From Conexibacter sp. (GTDB taxonomy: Bacteria > Actinomycetota > Thermoleophilia > Solirubrobacterales > Solirubrobacteraceae), in assembly GCA_025964215.1 (NCBI GenBank), contig JAOPZG010000048.1:1-8939 (forward strand): a stretch of 8,939 nucleotides of DNA, given 5' to 3'. Shown here piece by piece: positions 1 through 6,437 of the stretch. Position 1 is the stretch's first letter, and each line of letters begins with the position of its first letter. Under the pieces are notes generated by a model. It searched no databases, was not told where the DNA came from, and was given only the letters and a program-made list of their open reading frames with translations. Made by a program: the position numbers and the translations under genes.

Positions 1-1107
1 GCCCTGCTCGCGATGCGCGGCGGGATCTCGGAGGACGGCATCGCGCCCTGCGCGGAGTTCGACCCGGAGACGGTGATGACGCCGAAGGAGGCCCGCCGCA
101 CCGATCGCTTCGCGCAGCTGGCGGTCGCCGCCGCCCACGAGGCCGCGGACGAAGCGGGCCTGATGGGCGGGATCGATCCGTCGCGCGTCGGCGTGATCGT
201 CGGCACCGGCGTCGGCGGCTTGACCACGCTGCAGCGCGAGTGCCAGGTTTGGCTGGAGGAGGGCGACCGCGCGGTCTCCCCCCTCTTCGTCCCGATGATG
301 ATGCCCAATGCGGCCGCCGGCCAGATCGCGATGCGCCGCGGCTTCCACGGCCCGGGCTTCTCGATCGCCAGCGCCTGCTCGACGGGCGCGCACTCGATCG
401 GCGAGGCCGCGCGGATGATCGCGCGCGGCGAGACCGACGTGATGGTCGCCGGCGGCACCGAGGCGGCGCTCGTCGGCCTCTGCCTCGCGGCGTTCAAGCG
501 CATGGGCGCGCTGTCGCGCGTCGGCGAGTCGCGCCCGTTCGACACGCGCCGCGACGGCTTCGTCATGGGCGAGGGCTCCGCGGTCCTGGTCCTGGAGCGC
601 GAGGAGCACGCCAAGGCCCGCGGAGCGCAGATCTTCGCGCGCGTCACCGGCTACGGCGCGTCCAACGACGCGTTCCACATCACCCAGCCCGAGGTCAACG
701 GCCGTGGCGCCATCGAGGCCATGAAGGCCGCGCTGCGCGACGCCGACCTCGCGCCGGAGGACGTCGGCTACGTCAACGCGCACGGCACGAGCACGCCGAT
801 CAACGACCGCGTCGAGACGCTCGCCCTGCGCCAGGTGCTGGGCGAGGACGGCCCGCCGGTCTCCTCGTGCAAGGGCGCCGTCGGGCACACGCTCGGCGCC
901 GCCGGCGCGATCGAGGCGCTCGCGTGCGTCGAGGCCCTGCGCCGCGGCGCGCTGCCCCCGACGCTCGGGCTCGAGGAGATCGACCCCGAGTGCGCCGCGG
1001 ACCACATCGCCGGCGCGCCCCGCGAGGCGCCGGACCTCAAGGTCGCCCTGAGCAACTCGTTCGCCTTCGGCGGCCAGAACGCGACCCTCGTCCTCCAGGC
1101 GGCCTGA
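1..1107 (+). CDS. fabF: beta-ketoacyl-ACP synthase II (KAS, FabF/KasA type), 5' partial
   Basis: This is the 3' part of a condensing enzyme that extends acyl-ACP with malonyl-ACP in cytosolic type II fatty acid synthesis. The frame is open from base 1, so the start lies upstream; about 40 N-terminal residues are missing compared with the usual 410 or so. The thiolase-fold triad is visible: the nucleophilic Cys in ASACSTG (codon 376-378), His in NAHGTSTP (781-783) and His in KGAVGHTLGAAG (886-888), with the conserved Lys just before the last motif. The C terminus ends with the usual SNSFAFGGQNATLVL strand. It lies 6 bp upstream of the carboxyltransferase gene, so the two are surely co-transcribed. 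The family is secure. Whether it is FabF or a KasA/KasB-like mycolate-type enzyme cannot be decided here. A polyketide KS is less likely, since no other domain follows. Confidence 0.95.
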   Translation, partial: ALLAMRGGISEDGIAPCAEFDPETVMTPKEARRTDRFAQLAVAAAHEAADEAGLMGGIDPSRVGVIVGTGVGGLTTLQRECQVWLEEGDRAVSPLFVPMMMPNAAAGQIAMRRGFHGPGFSIASACSTGAHSIGEAARMIARGETDVMVAGGTEAALVGLCLAAFKRMGALSRVGESRPFDTRRDGFVMGEGSAVLVLEREEHAKARGAQIFARVTGYGASNDAFHITQPEVNGRGAIEAMKAALRDADLAPEDVGYVNAHGTSTPINDRVETLALRQVLGEDGPPVSSCKGAVGHTLGAAGAIEALACVEALRRGALPPTLGLEEIDPECAADHIAGAPREAPDLKVALSNSFAFGGQNATLVLQAA

Positions 1108-1113
1108 TCCTTC

Positions 1114-2472
1114 ATGAGCGCGGTCTTCGACGTCCTCCCCGAGCAGCTCGCGGCGCGTGCGCGCCTCGAGCTGCTGTTCGACGCCGGCACGTACCGGCCG
1201 ATCCGCTCCGCGGTCGGCGACGGCGTGCTGTCGGGCAGCGGGCGCGTCCAGGGCCGCGCCGTGGTCGCGTGGGCGCAGGACGGGACGTTCAAGGGCGGCT
1301 CGCTCGGCGCCTCGGGCGGCGAGACGATCGCCCGGACGATCGCGCGCGCCGACGCGCTCGGCGTCCCGGTCGTGGGCTTCCCGCACAGCGGCGGCGCGCG
1401 GTTGCAGGAGGGCGTCGCGGCCCTGACCGCCTACGCCGCGATCTTCCGCGCGCAGGCGCAGGCGACCGTCCCGATGATCAGCGTCGTCTCCGGCCCGTGC
1501 GCCGGCGGCGCCGCGTACTCGCCGGCGCTGGGCGACTTCGTGGTGATGACGGCCGACGCCGTGATGTTCCTGACGGGCCCGAAGATCATCGAGCGCGTCA
1601 CGCGCGAGGTCATCTCCGCGACCGACCTCGGCGGTCCGAAGGTCCACGGCGCCAACGGCGTCTCGCACCTCGTCGCGCGCGACGACGTCCACGCGGCCGA
1701 GCTCGTCCGCGAGCTGCTGAGCTTCCTGCCCGACCGCGTCGGCAACGGCACGCCGCTGGTCCCGCCGGCCGACGCGCCGGAGGAGGACCCGGGCGACGTG
1801 CTGCCCGAGAGCGCGCGCAAGGTCTACGACGTGCGCGAGGTCGCGCGGCGGATCCTCGACCGCGGGACGTTCTTCGAGCTCTCGCCCAAGTGGGCGCGCA
1901 ACCTCGTCGTCGGCTTCGGCCGGGTCGAGGGCCGGGCGGTCGGCGTGATCGCCAACCAGCCCAAGCACCTCGGCGGCTGCCTCGACGCGGCGGCGGCCGA
2001 GAAGGGCGCGTGGTTCGTCGACCTCTGCGACCGCTTCGGGATCCCGCTCGTCGTCCTGGCCGACACGCCGGGGTTCCTGCCGGGCGCGACGCAGGAGCAG
2101 GCGGGCGTGCTGCGCCACGGCGCGTCGCTGCTGCGCGCGTTCGGGCGCGCGTCGGTGCCGAGGGTCACGGTCACGTTGCGGCAGGCGTATGGTGGGGCGC
2201 ACATCGTCATGAACTCCCGCGATCTCGGTGCGACCCTCACGCTTGCCTGGCCCGGCGCCCGGATCGGCGTCATGGGCGCGCGGCAGGCCGTCGAGCTGGT
2301 CCGGCGCCGCGAGATCGAGGCGGGCGCCGACGCCTCCATGCTGGCCGACGCGTACGAGGCCGAGCACCTGCCGGTGCGCGTCGCGGCCGCCGCGGGGTTC
2401 GTGGACGAGGTCGTCGCGCCGTCGGAGACGCGCGACCGCATCGCCCACGTCCTCGAGCTGGCCCAGACGTGA
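1114..2472 (+). CDS. accD: acyl-CoA carboxylase carboxyltransferase subunit, AccD6-like
   Basis: This 452-residue protein is the beta (carboxyltransferase) subunit of a biotin-dependent acyl-CoA carboxylase. It moves CO2 from carboxybiotin to acetyl- or propionyl-CoA. Two crotonase-like halves are visible. The N half carries FPHSGGARLQEG (89-100) and the oxyanion-hole stretch SGPCAGGAAYSPALGD (126-141). The C half carries ADTPGFLPGATQE (317-329) and RQAYGGAHIVMNSRDLGA (356-373). There is no N-terminal zinc finger, so it is the actinobacterial PccB/AccD type, slightly shorter than most (about 470-530). In Streptomyces PccB the residue after GGAY is Asp and sets propionyl-CoA preference, while acetyl-CoA enzymes carry Ile; here it is Ile364. 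That and the fabF neighbour favour malonyl-CoA supply for fatty acid synthesis. No biotin carboxylase or biotin carrier gene is in the window. The ATG lies 6 bp after the fabF stop; the only SD-like site is a loose AGGCGG at 1097-1102. Confidence 0.92.
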   Translation: MSAVFDVLPEQLAARARLELLFDAGTYRPIRSAVGDGVLSGSGRVQGRAVVAWAQDGTFKGGSLGASGGETIARTIARADALGVPVVGFPHSGGARLQEGVAALTAYAAIFRAQAQATVPMISVVSGPCAGGAAYSPALGDFVVMTADAVMFLTGPKIIERVTREVISATDLGGPKVHGANGVSHLVARDDVHAAELVRELLSFLPDRVGNGTPLVPPADAPEEDPGDVLPESARKVYDVREVARRILDRGTFFELSPKWARNLVVGFGRVEGRAVGVIANQPKHLGGCLDAAAAEKGAWFVDLCDRFGIPLVVLADTPGFLPGATQEQAGVLRHGASLLRAFGRASVPRVTVTLRQAYGGAHIVMNSRDLGATLTLAWPGARIGVMGARQAVELVRRREIEAGADASMLADAYEAEHLPVRVAAAAGFVDEVVAPSETRDRIAHVLELAQT

Positions 2473-3101
2473 CATCAGGCGGCGAGCCGCTCGGGATCAG
2501 CGAGTCGCGGAACGCGACCGAGGAGGCCATCCTCGACGCCGCCCGCGACGCGCTCGCCGACACCGAGTACCGCCGCCTGACGATGGACGTGATCGCGAAG
2601 CGGGCGTTCGTGTCGCGGACCGCGCTCTACTTCTACTTCCCGAACAAGCGCGCGTTGGTGGATCGTCTGATCCTGCGCGCGTTCCTGGACATGTACGAGG
2701 CGGCGTCGCCGTACCTCGACGGCGCCGGCGACCCGCGCGCCGAGCTGCGCCGGGGCCTCGCGCGGACCGTCAAGGTCATCGACCGCGACGCGCACGTCCT
2801 CACGCTCGCCGCGATGCTGAGCGGCGAGGAGGACCGCCTGCCGCCGCAGTGGGCGCCGTACGTGGTGCGCTTCGTCGAGGGCGCCACCGCCCGCATCGCC
2901 CGCGACCAGGCCCGCGGCATCGCACCCTCCGACATCCCACCGCGCCTCGCCGCGCAGGCACTTCTCGCCATGGTCGAGCGCCACGTGACGCTCGAGCTGA
3001 TCATGGGCGGCGGCGACGCGCACCAGTCCATCCGCGTGCTCGCGGAGCTGTGGTGGCGCGCGGTGTACTCGAAGCCCGAGACGCCGCCGCCGTCAGACTA
3101 G
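2469..3101 (+). CDS. TetR/AcrR-family transcriptional regulator (EthR-like)
   Basis: This 210-residue cytosolic DNA-binding regulator has an N-terminal helix-turn-helix at residues 37-60, with the typical pattern LTMDVIAKRAFVSRTALYFYF followed by PNK. The all-helical C-terminal ligand domain ends in an EthR-like pattern: ALLAMVERHV near 164-173 and LAELWWRAVY at 191-200. The chosen GTG start overlaps the carboxyltransferase stop in a GTGA tetranucleotide, which suggests translational coupling. There is no in-frame ATG before the HTH and no SD. Being the last gene of a fabF-accD operon, it may sense a fatty acyl or acyl-CoA ligand and control the operon, much as the TetR-type FasR controls lipid genes in other actinobacteria. 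That role is inference from position only. It converges on the gene at 3098-3826, with the two stops sharing CTAG. Confidence 0.88.
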   Translation: MTSGGEPLGISESRNATEEAILDAARDALADTEYRRLTMDVIAKRAFVSRTALYFYFPNKRALVDRLILRAFLDMYEAASPYLDGAGDPRAELRRGLARTVKVIDRDAHVLTLAAMLSGEEDRLPPQWAPYVVRFVEGATARIARDQARGIAPSDIPPRLAAQALLAMVERHVTLELIMGGGDAHQSIRVLAELWWRAVYSKPETPPPSD

Positions 3102-3826
3102 GGCCGGCTGCCCGCGCGGACCACGGCCGCCGGCGCGTTCGCGCGCCGCGGCCAGAGCTCGACGCGGAAGCGCTCGCGTCGGACCGCGCTCTCGCCGGCG
3201 GCGCCGGTCCCGGCGACCCGCATCCGGTAGCGACCGGGCGGCACGTCGACGACCTCACCGGCGCTGCCCTCGTTGCTGAGCGCGAGGTGGCCTTGGGGGA
3301 GATCGAGGTCGAGGTCGGTGACCTGCGCCCATTCCGTCGCCGGCACGCGTGCCGGCGCCGCCGCCCGCAGGACCAGCGCGACGGGCGCGTCGTTGCCCTC
3401 GCAGCAGGCCAGGACCGTGACCTCGGCGGCCGAGCCGCCCGCCACCGAGCGCCGCCGCTGGGCCTCCTCGACCGCGTGCTCGTCGCCGAGGCGATGCCGC
3501 TGGTCGGAGAGGGTGAAGAAGCCGTCGGAGTAGCTCGCGACGGCGGCCACCTCGCCGGGCGCGCGCAGCCGGTCGAACCTCGAGCCGCGGTAGGTGTCCT
3601 CGGTCACCCAGCGGTCCGCCGGCACGGCCTCCTGCGACCCCCGCAGCGCGCGGATCTCCGCCTTGCTCAGGTGCGGCTGCTGGCCGAGCGCGTAGGAGTC
3701 GGCCATGCGCTGGATCACCTGATCCCGCGTGGGATGGCGGGCGAGGTAGTGCGAGACCGGGAGCATGACCGTGAGGACGGCGAGCAGCTGCACGGCGAAG
3801 CTGTGGCGACGGTAGAAGCGCGGCAC
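3098..3826 (-). CDS. uncharacterised membrane-anchored or secreted protein
   Basis: I do not recognise this 242-residue protein. From the proposed GTG it begins with basic residues (VPRFYRRHS), then one hydrophobic stretch at about 10-27 (FAVQLLAVLTVMLPVSHYLA). That fits a signal anchor or uncleaved signal peptide. The remainder is soluble and would be extracytoplasmic: a charged helical stretch (TRDQVIQRMADSY), then a beta-rich C-terminal half with LPQGHLALSNEG, VPPGRYRMRVAG and RFRVELWP, the look of a small beta-sandwich. A CC pair follows VTVLA. The reading frame stays open upstream to 3922, but that extension is Arg-rich, overlaps the end of the PilZ gene and lacks the GACGCT box found six bases before the GTG. 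Its stop overlaps that of tetR head-on. Function unknown. Confidence 0.7.
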   Translation of the reverse strand: MPRFYRRHSFAVQLLAVLTVMLPVSHYLARHPTRDQVIQRMADSYALGQQPHLSKAEIRALRGSQEAVPADRWVTEDTYRGSRFDRLRAPGEVAAVASYSDGFFTLSDQRHRLGDEHAVEEAQRRRSVAGGSAAEVTVLACCEGNDAPVALVLRAAAPARVPATEWAQVTDLDLDLPQGHLALSNEGSAGEVVDVPPGRYRMRVAGTGAAGESAVRRERFRVELWPRRANAPAAVVRAGSRP

Positions 3827-3832
3827 GCACTC

Positions 3833-3838
3833 AGCGTC
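3833..3838 (-). promoter_or_regulatory. candidate -10 box (GACGCT) for the 3098-3826 gene
   Basis: Read on the - strand, GACGCT ends six bases before the GTG at 3826. It has the A at hexamer position 2 and T at position 6 that are best conserved in -10 boxes, and the same spacing as at four other starts here. There is no SD in the gap and no clear -35 element. If real, the mRNA would be leaderless. Confidence 0.4.
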
Positions 3839-3842
3839 GGCA

Positions 3843-3881
3843 CGCGCTGATGCGCGCTTGAGCGATCGGGTCCGCCGCTCA
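3843..3881 (-). other. two small inverted repeats at the end of the PilZ gene
   Basis: Two hairpins can form in the 52-base gap after the PilZ stop. One pairs TGAGCG (3859-3864) with CGCTCA (3876-3881) across an 11-base loop and includes the stop codon. The other pairs CGCGC (3843-3847) with GCGCG (3852-3856) across TGAT. Neither is followed by a T run on the - strand, so a role in termination is only possible, and short GC stems are common at this base composition. Confidence 0.25.
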
Positions 3882-4475
3882 GCGCCCCCGCGCCGCGTCC
3901 TCGCGGCTCGCGCGCTCGGCAAAGCGGCGGGCGAGGGCCGCGCGGATGGAGAGGACCATGGAGTCGAGCGTGTCGCGGGCGGCCGGGTCGATGTCGGTGA
4001 AGCGGATGCCGGTGCCCTCCGGGAGGGTGCGGACGATGATGCCGCGGGCGTGGACCTCGCCGCCGTCCTGCGGCATCTGGATCGCGACCTCGACGGCGCC
4101 GTCGCGCGGGCCGAAGGTCGTCCCTTCCAGGAGCGCGCCGCCGGCGGAGACGTTGATCGTGCGGGTCTCGACGGTCGTGCCGCCGGCGCTGACGCGGACG
4201 GTCAGCTGGACGTCGAGGCGCGGGCTCTCGCGGAGGTTGTCGATCCGGCCCTCGCGGTTGGCGTGGAACGCGACGCAGCCCTGCTGCGCGCGCTCGGCGT
4301 TGCCGTGGAGGACGACGAGGTGGCCCTGGTACTGGAACGAGAGCTGCGCCGGCCGCGGCAGCAGGCCCGGCGTCGCGTCGCGCGGGTCGCGCGGGAGCAG
4401 CCAGGCGACGTCCCGCGAGGTGGCCGCGACGATGCCCAGCATGGGTCGCACGCCGACGCTGAGCGTGGCGGGCAT
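3879..4475 (-). CDS. PilZ-domain protein (predicted c-di-GMP receptor)
   Basis: This 198-residue soluble protein is predicted to bind cyclic di-GMP. The PilZ signature is intact: the RxxxR motif is R82-ESP-R86, and the D/NxSxxG motif is N108-VSAG-G113, followed by ALLEG and the later strand GTGIRFTDI (155-163). Residues 1-80 form a beta-rich N domain resembling the YcgR-type flagellar-brake/PilZN module (LGIVAATSRDVAWLLP, then LVVLHGNA). The C terminus is a basic helix. The start is uncertain. The ATG at 4475 gives a complete-looking N domain but has no SD. A GTG at 4496 adds seven residues and has a GACGAT hexamer eight bases upstream. No diguanylate cyclase, phosphodiesterase or flagellar gene is visible, so the output (motility, exopolysaccharide, cell envelope) cannot be assigned. 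Confidence 0.82.
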   Translation of the reverse strand: MPATLSVGVRPMLGIVAATSRDVAWLLPRDPRDATPGLLPRPAQLSFQYQGHLVVLHGNAERAQQGCVAFHANREGRIDNLRESPRLDVQLTVRVSAGGTTVETRTINVSAGGALLEGTTFGPRDGAVEVAIQMPQDGGEVHARGIIVRTLPEGTGIRFTDIDPAARDTLDSMVLSIRAALARRFAERASREDAARGR

Positions 4476-4536
4476 GAAGTCGCGGATGCGTCGCACCGCC
4501 CGGCATCGTCCCAAATGCTGCGGCAGTTCGCGCAAA

Positions 4537-4558
4537 GCCGGCGTTCGCAGACGCCGGC
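4537..4558 (-). terminator. hairpin after fabI, probable intrinsic terminator
   Basis: This is a perfect 8-bp inverted repeat, GCCGGCGT and ACGCCGGC, around a 6-base loop, starting five bases after the fabI stop. On the - strand it is followed by TTT (4536-4534) and then GC-rich sequence. The T run is short, but this is the most terminator-like structure in the window. It would separate fabI from the PilZ gene. Confidence 0.5.
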
Positions 4559-4563
4559 GGCTC

Positions 4564-5373
4564 TCAATCGCTCGCCGCCGCGGCGATCGCGCCGCCGTGC
4601 ACGCCGAGCGCGTGGAAGCCACCGTCGACGTGGAGGATCTCACCGGTGATCGCCCGTGCGAGCGGCGAGAGCAGGAAGAGCACGGCGTCGGCGACGGGCG
4701 TGGGATCGTCGAGGTCCCACGTCAGCGGCGCGCCCTGCTCCCAGGCCTGGGCGAGGAGGTCGAAGCCCTCGATCGCGCCCGCGGCCATCGTGCGCAGCGG
4801 CCCCGCCGCGACGAGGTTCGAGCGGATCCCGCGCGGGCCGAGGTACTGCGCGAGGTAGCGGTTGACCGACTCCAGCGCGGCCTTCGAGACGCCGGCCCAG
4901 TCGTAGATCGGCCACGCCTTGGTCGCGTCGAAGTCGAGGCCGACGAGCGACCCCCCGTCCTGCGCCTTCTCCAGCAGCGGCGCGAACGCCGCGCCGAGCG
5001 CCTTCAGCGAGAACGCGCTGATCTCGAACGCGGCCGTCGCCGAGGCCTTCGGCGCCTCGAGGAAGCGCCCGCCGAGCGCGTCGCCGGGCACGAACGCGAT
5101 CGCGTGCAGGACGCCGTCGACGACGCCCCAGCGCTGCTCCAGCTCGGCGGCGACCGCGGCGATCTGCGCCTCGTCGGTGACGTCGAGCTCGAGCACGTCC
5201 GGCGGCTCCGGCAGCCGCTGCGCCATCCGCTGCGTCAGCCGCAGCGCGCGGCCGAAGCCCGTGAGCACGACCTCGGCCCCCTCCTCCTGCGCGCGGCGCG
5301 CCACCGTGTAGGCGATCGAGCGATCGGTCAGCACGCCGGTGATCAGGAGCTTCTTGCCGTCCAGGAGAGCCAT
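4564..5373 (-). CDS. fabI: enoyl-[ACP] reductase (NADH), InhA/FabI type
   Basis: This 269-residue short-chain dehydrogenase-fold enzyme reduces trans-2-enoyl-ACP in the last step of each type II elongation cycle. The length equals that of mycobacterial InhA. The FabI-type nucleotide site is GKKLLITGVLTDRSIAY (6-22), with LELDV at 61-65. The catalytic pair is Tyr157 in PIYDW and Lys164 in VSKAALES, matching InhA Tyr158 and Lys165, and Phe148 matches InhA Phe149. RSNLVAAGPLRT (184-195) and DGGFHALG near the end are also typical. At the place of InhA Ser94 (HSIGFMP) this protein has Ala91 (HAIAFVP), as in several bacterial FabIs. The ATG is well supported: AAGGA lies seven bases upstream, and the same bases also match the -10-like box. 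It is divergent from the 5484 gene and on the strand opposite to fabF-accD. Confidence 0.95.
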   Translation of the reverse strand: MALLDGKKLLITGVLTDRSIAYTVARRAQEEGAEVVLTGFGRALRLTQRMAQRLPEPPDVLELDVTDEAQIAAVAAELEQRWGVVDGVLHAIAFVPGDALGGRFLEAPKASATAAFEISAFSLKALGAAFAPLLEKAQDGGSLVGLDFDATKAWPIYDWAGVSKAALESVNRYLAQYLGPRGIRSNLVAAGPLRTMAAGAIEGFDLLAQAWEQGAPLTWDLDDPTPVADAVLFLLSPLARAITGEILHVDGGFHALGVHGGAIAAAASD

Positions 5374-5379
5374 CTCCCC

Positions 5380-5385
5380 ATCCTT
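5380..5385 (-). promoter_or_regulatory. candidate -10 box (AAGGAT) or SD for fabI
   Basis: On the - strand AAGGAT ends six bases before the fabI ATG. It fits the nAnnnT pattern of the other starts. AAGGA at seven bases is also an excellent Shine-Dalgarno, so the two readings cannot be separated by eye. Confidence 0.4.
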
Positions 5386-5471
5386 ACCGACGCGGGCCGC
5401 GGAGGTTCCCCCGGTTCGACGGAGTCCCCGGAGATGTCGAGCCTGGACGTGATGGGACCCCGACTTCCGGG

Positions 5472-5477
5472 CATGAT
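5472..5477 (+). promoter_or_regulatory. candidate -10 box (CATGAT) for the 5484 gene
   Basis: CATGAT ends exactly six bases before the GTG at 5484. It resembles the TANNNT -10 consensus at positions 2, 3 and 6 (CATGAT against TATAAT). No SD lies between it and the start, which suggests a leaderless transcript. No recognisable -35 sits 17-18 bases upstream. Confidence 0.45.
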
Positions 5478-5483
5478 GGGCGC

Positions 5484-6437
5484 GTGGATGCCCGCGTCGT
5501 ACGCCGGAGGCGCCTCACCGCCCTCGGCGCGGTGGCGTTGCTGGCCGTGGTCGGCGGGGTCGCGGCGGGCGCGGGCGGCGGCGGTGGCGGGAAGGGCTCG
5601 TCGTCCTCGAAGGGCGACGCCAAGAGCGGCGCCAAGGACCGGCCCAAGCCCGCGCAGCTCCCCGGCGGCGGGCGGCGCCTGTTCCCCGACCGGCGCGTCG
5701 TGGCGTTCTACGGCAACCCGCGCGACGACGAGCTCGGCGCGCTGGGGATCGGGACGCCCGCCCAGGCCGCGCGCAAGCTGCTCGCGCAGGCCAAGCCCTA
5801 CAACCTGAAGGCGCGCCCGGTGCTGCCGGCGATGGAGCTGATCTCCACCGTCGCGACCGCCGCGCCCGGCGAGACGGGGCTCTACCGCGACCACCTCGCG
5901 TTCCCGAAGATCCGCAGCTACCTGAAGGCCGCGCGCAAGATCCACGCGCTGCTGATCCTCGACATCCAGCCCGGCCGCGGCGAGTTCGGCCCGGAGATCA
6001 CGCGGCTGGCGCCGTTCCTGCGCGAGCCCGACGTCGGCCTCGCGCTCGACCCCGAGTGGCACGTCCCGGCCGGCGCGCTGCCCGGCAAGGTCATCGGCTC
6101 GACCGACGCCGACGTCGTCAACGCCGCCGCGACCTACCTCGCGAAGATCGTCCGCGCCCGCGACCTGCCCGAGAAGCTGCTGATCGTCCACCGGTTCACG
6201 GACGACATGATCGCGCGCGCCGATCGCCTGCACCAGGTCCCCGGCGTCCAGACCGTCGTCAACGTGGACGGCTTCGGGACCAACAGCGTGAAGATCGCCA
6301 AGTACCACGCCTTCCTCCACACGACGCCGACGATGCGCCGCGGCTTCAAGCTCTTCTACAAGGAGGACGTGAAGACGATGTCACCGCAGGCCGTCATGGC
6401 GCTCTCGCCACGGCCCGACGTGGTGGTCTACGAGTAG
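5484..6437 (+). CDS. conserved-looking exported protein of unknown function
   Basis: This 317-residue protein starts at a GTG. It opens with VVRRRR and a hydrophobic segment (LTALGAVALLAVVGGVAAG, 11-29), a Sec signal or signal anchor without a lipobox Cys. A Gly/Ser/Lys-rich low-complexity linker follows (about 30-56), then a globular domain of about 255 residues. That domain alternates predicted strands and helices, with strands ending in acidic or aromatic residues: RVVAFYGNP (71-79), LLILDIQPGRG (156-166), GLALDPEW (185-192), KLLIVHRF (231-238), VVNVDGFG (258-265) and VVVYE at the very end. The pattern suggests a TIM-barrel-like, perhaps glycosidase-related, fold with Asp160, Asp189, Glu191 and Asp262 as possible active-site acids. 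I recall similar DPEW- and VDG-containing exported proteins in actinobacteria, but no function for them. It is followed nine bases later by the phosphatase gene. Confidence 0.8.
   Translation: MDARVVRRRRLTALGAVALLAVVGGVAAGAGGGGGGKGSSSSKGDAKSGAKDRPKPAQLPGGGRRLFPDRRVVAFYGNPRDDELGALGIGTPAQAARKLLAQAKPYNLKARPVLPAMELISTVATAAPGETGLYRDHLAFPKIRSYLKAARKIHALLILDIQPGRGEFGPEITRLAPFLREPDVGLALDPEWHVPAGALPGKVIGSTDADVVNAAATYLAKIVRARDLPEKLLIVHRFTDDMIARADRLHQVPGVQTVVNVDGFGTNSVKIAKYHAFLHTTPTMRRGFKLFYKEDVKTMSPQAVMALSPRPDVVVYE

Larger units (their letters stand above)
5374..5483. promoter_or_regulatory. divergent intergenic region between fabI and the 5484 gene
   Basis: This 110-bp gap must hold both outward promoters. 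Each side ends in a hexamer six bases from the start codon (see the two -10 entries). I see no strong -35 on either side, no clear operator palindrome and no small ORF with convincing coding features. It is the only divergent promoter region in the window and the natural place to look for a TetR operator, although no long dyad is apparent. Confidence 0.5.

Noticed and set aside
240..2468. Very long + strand open frame (continuous with tetR) through fabF and accD, Arg/Pro/Ala-rich
   Set aside because: It is a high-GC shadow of fabF and accD; the composition is Arg-rich and motif-free until the real tetR start at 2469.
3827..3922. Upstream ATG at 3922 for the 3098-3826 gene
   Set aside because: It would overlap the PilZ gene by 44 bases and add an Arg/Ala-rich segment before an otherwise normal signal anchor.
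5386..5409. GGAACC upstream of fabI as an ECF-sigma -35 element
   Set aside because: The spacing to any CGTC-like -10 is too short (about 11 bases), and the match is weak at this base composition.
5560..5592. G-rich run that could be a repeat or quadruplex site
   Set aside because: It encodes the poly-Gly linker of the exported protein; there is no independent repeat unit or second copy.
3858..5808. Long + strand open frames opposite fabI and the PilZ gene
   Set aside because: These mirror the codon pattern of strongly supported - strand genes and have shadow-like Arg-rich composition.
5343..6320. 325-codon - strand open frame opposite the exported protein
   Set aside because: The translation is Arg/Gly/Val-rich with no recognisable motif, while the + strand frame has a signal segment and coherent alpha/beta pattern. 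It would also overlap the fabI start.
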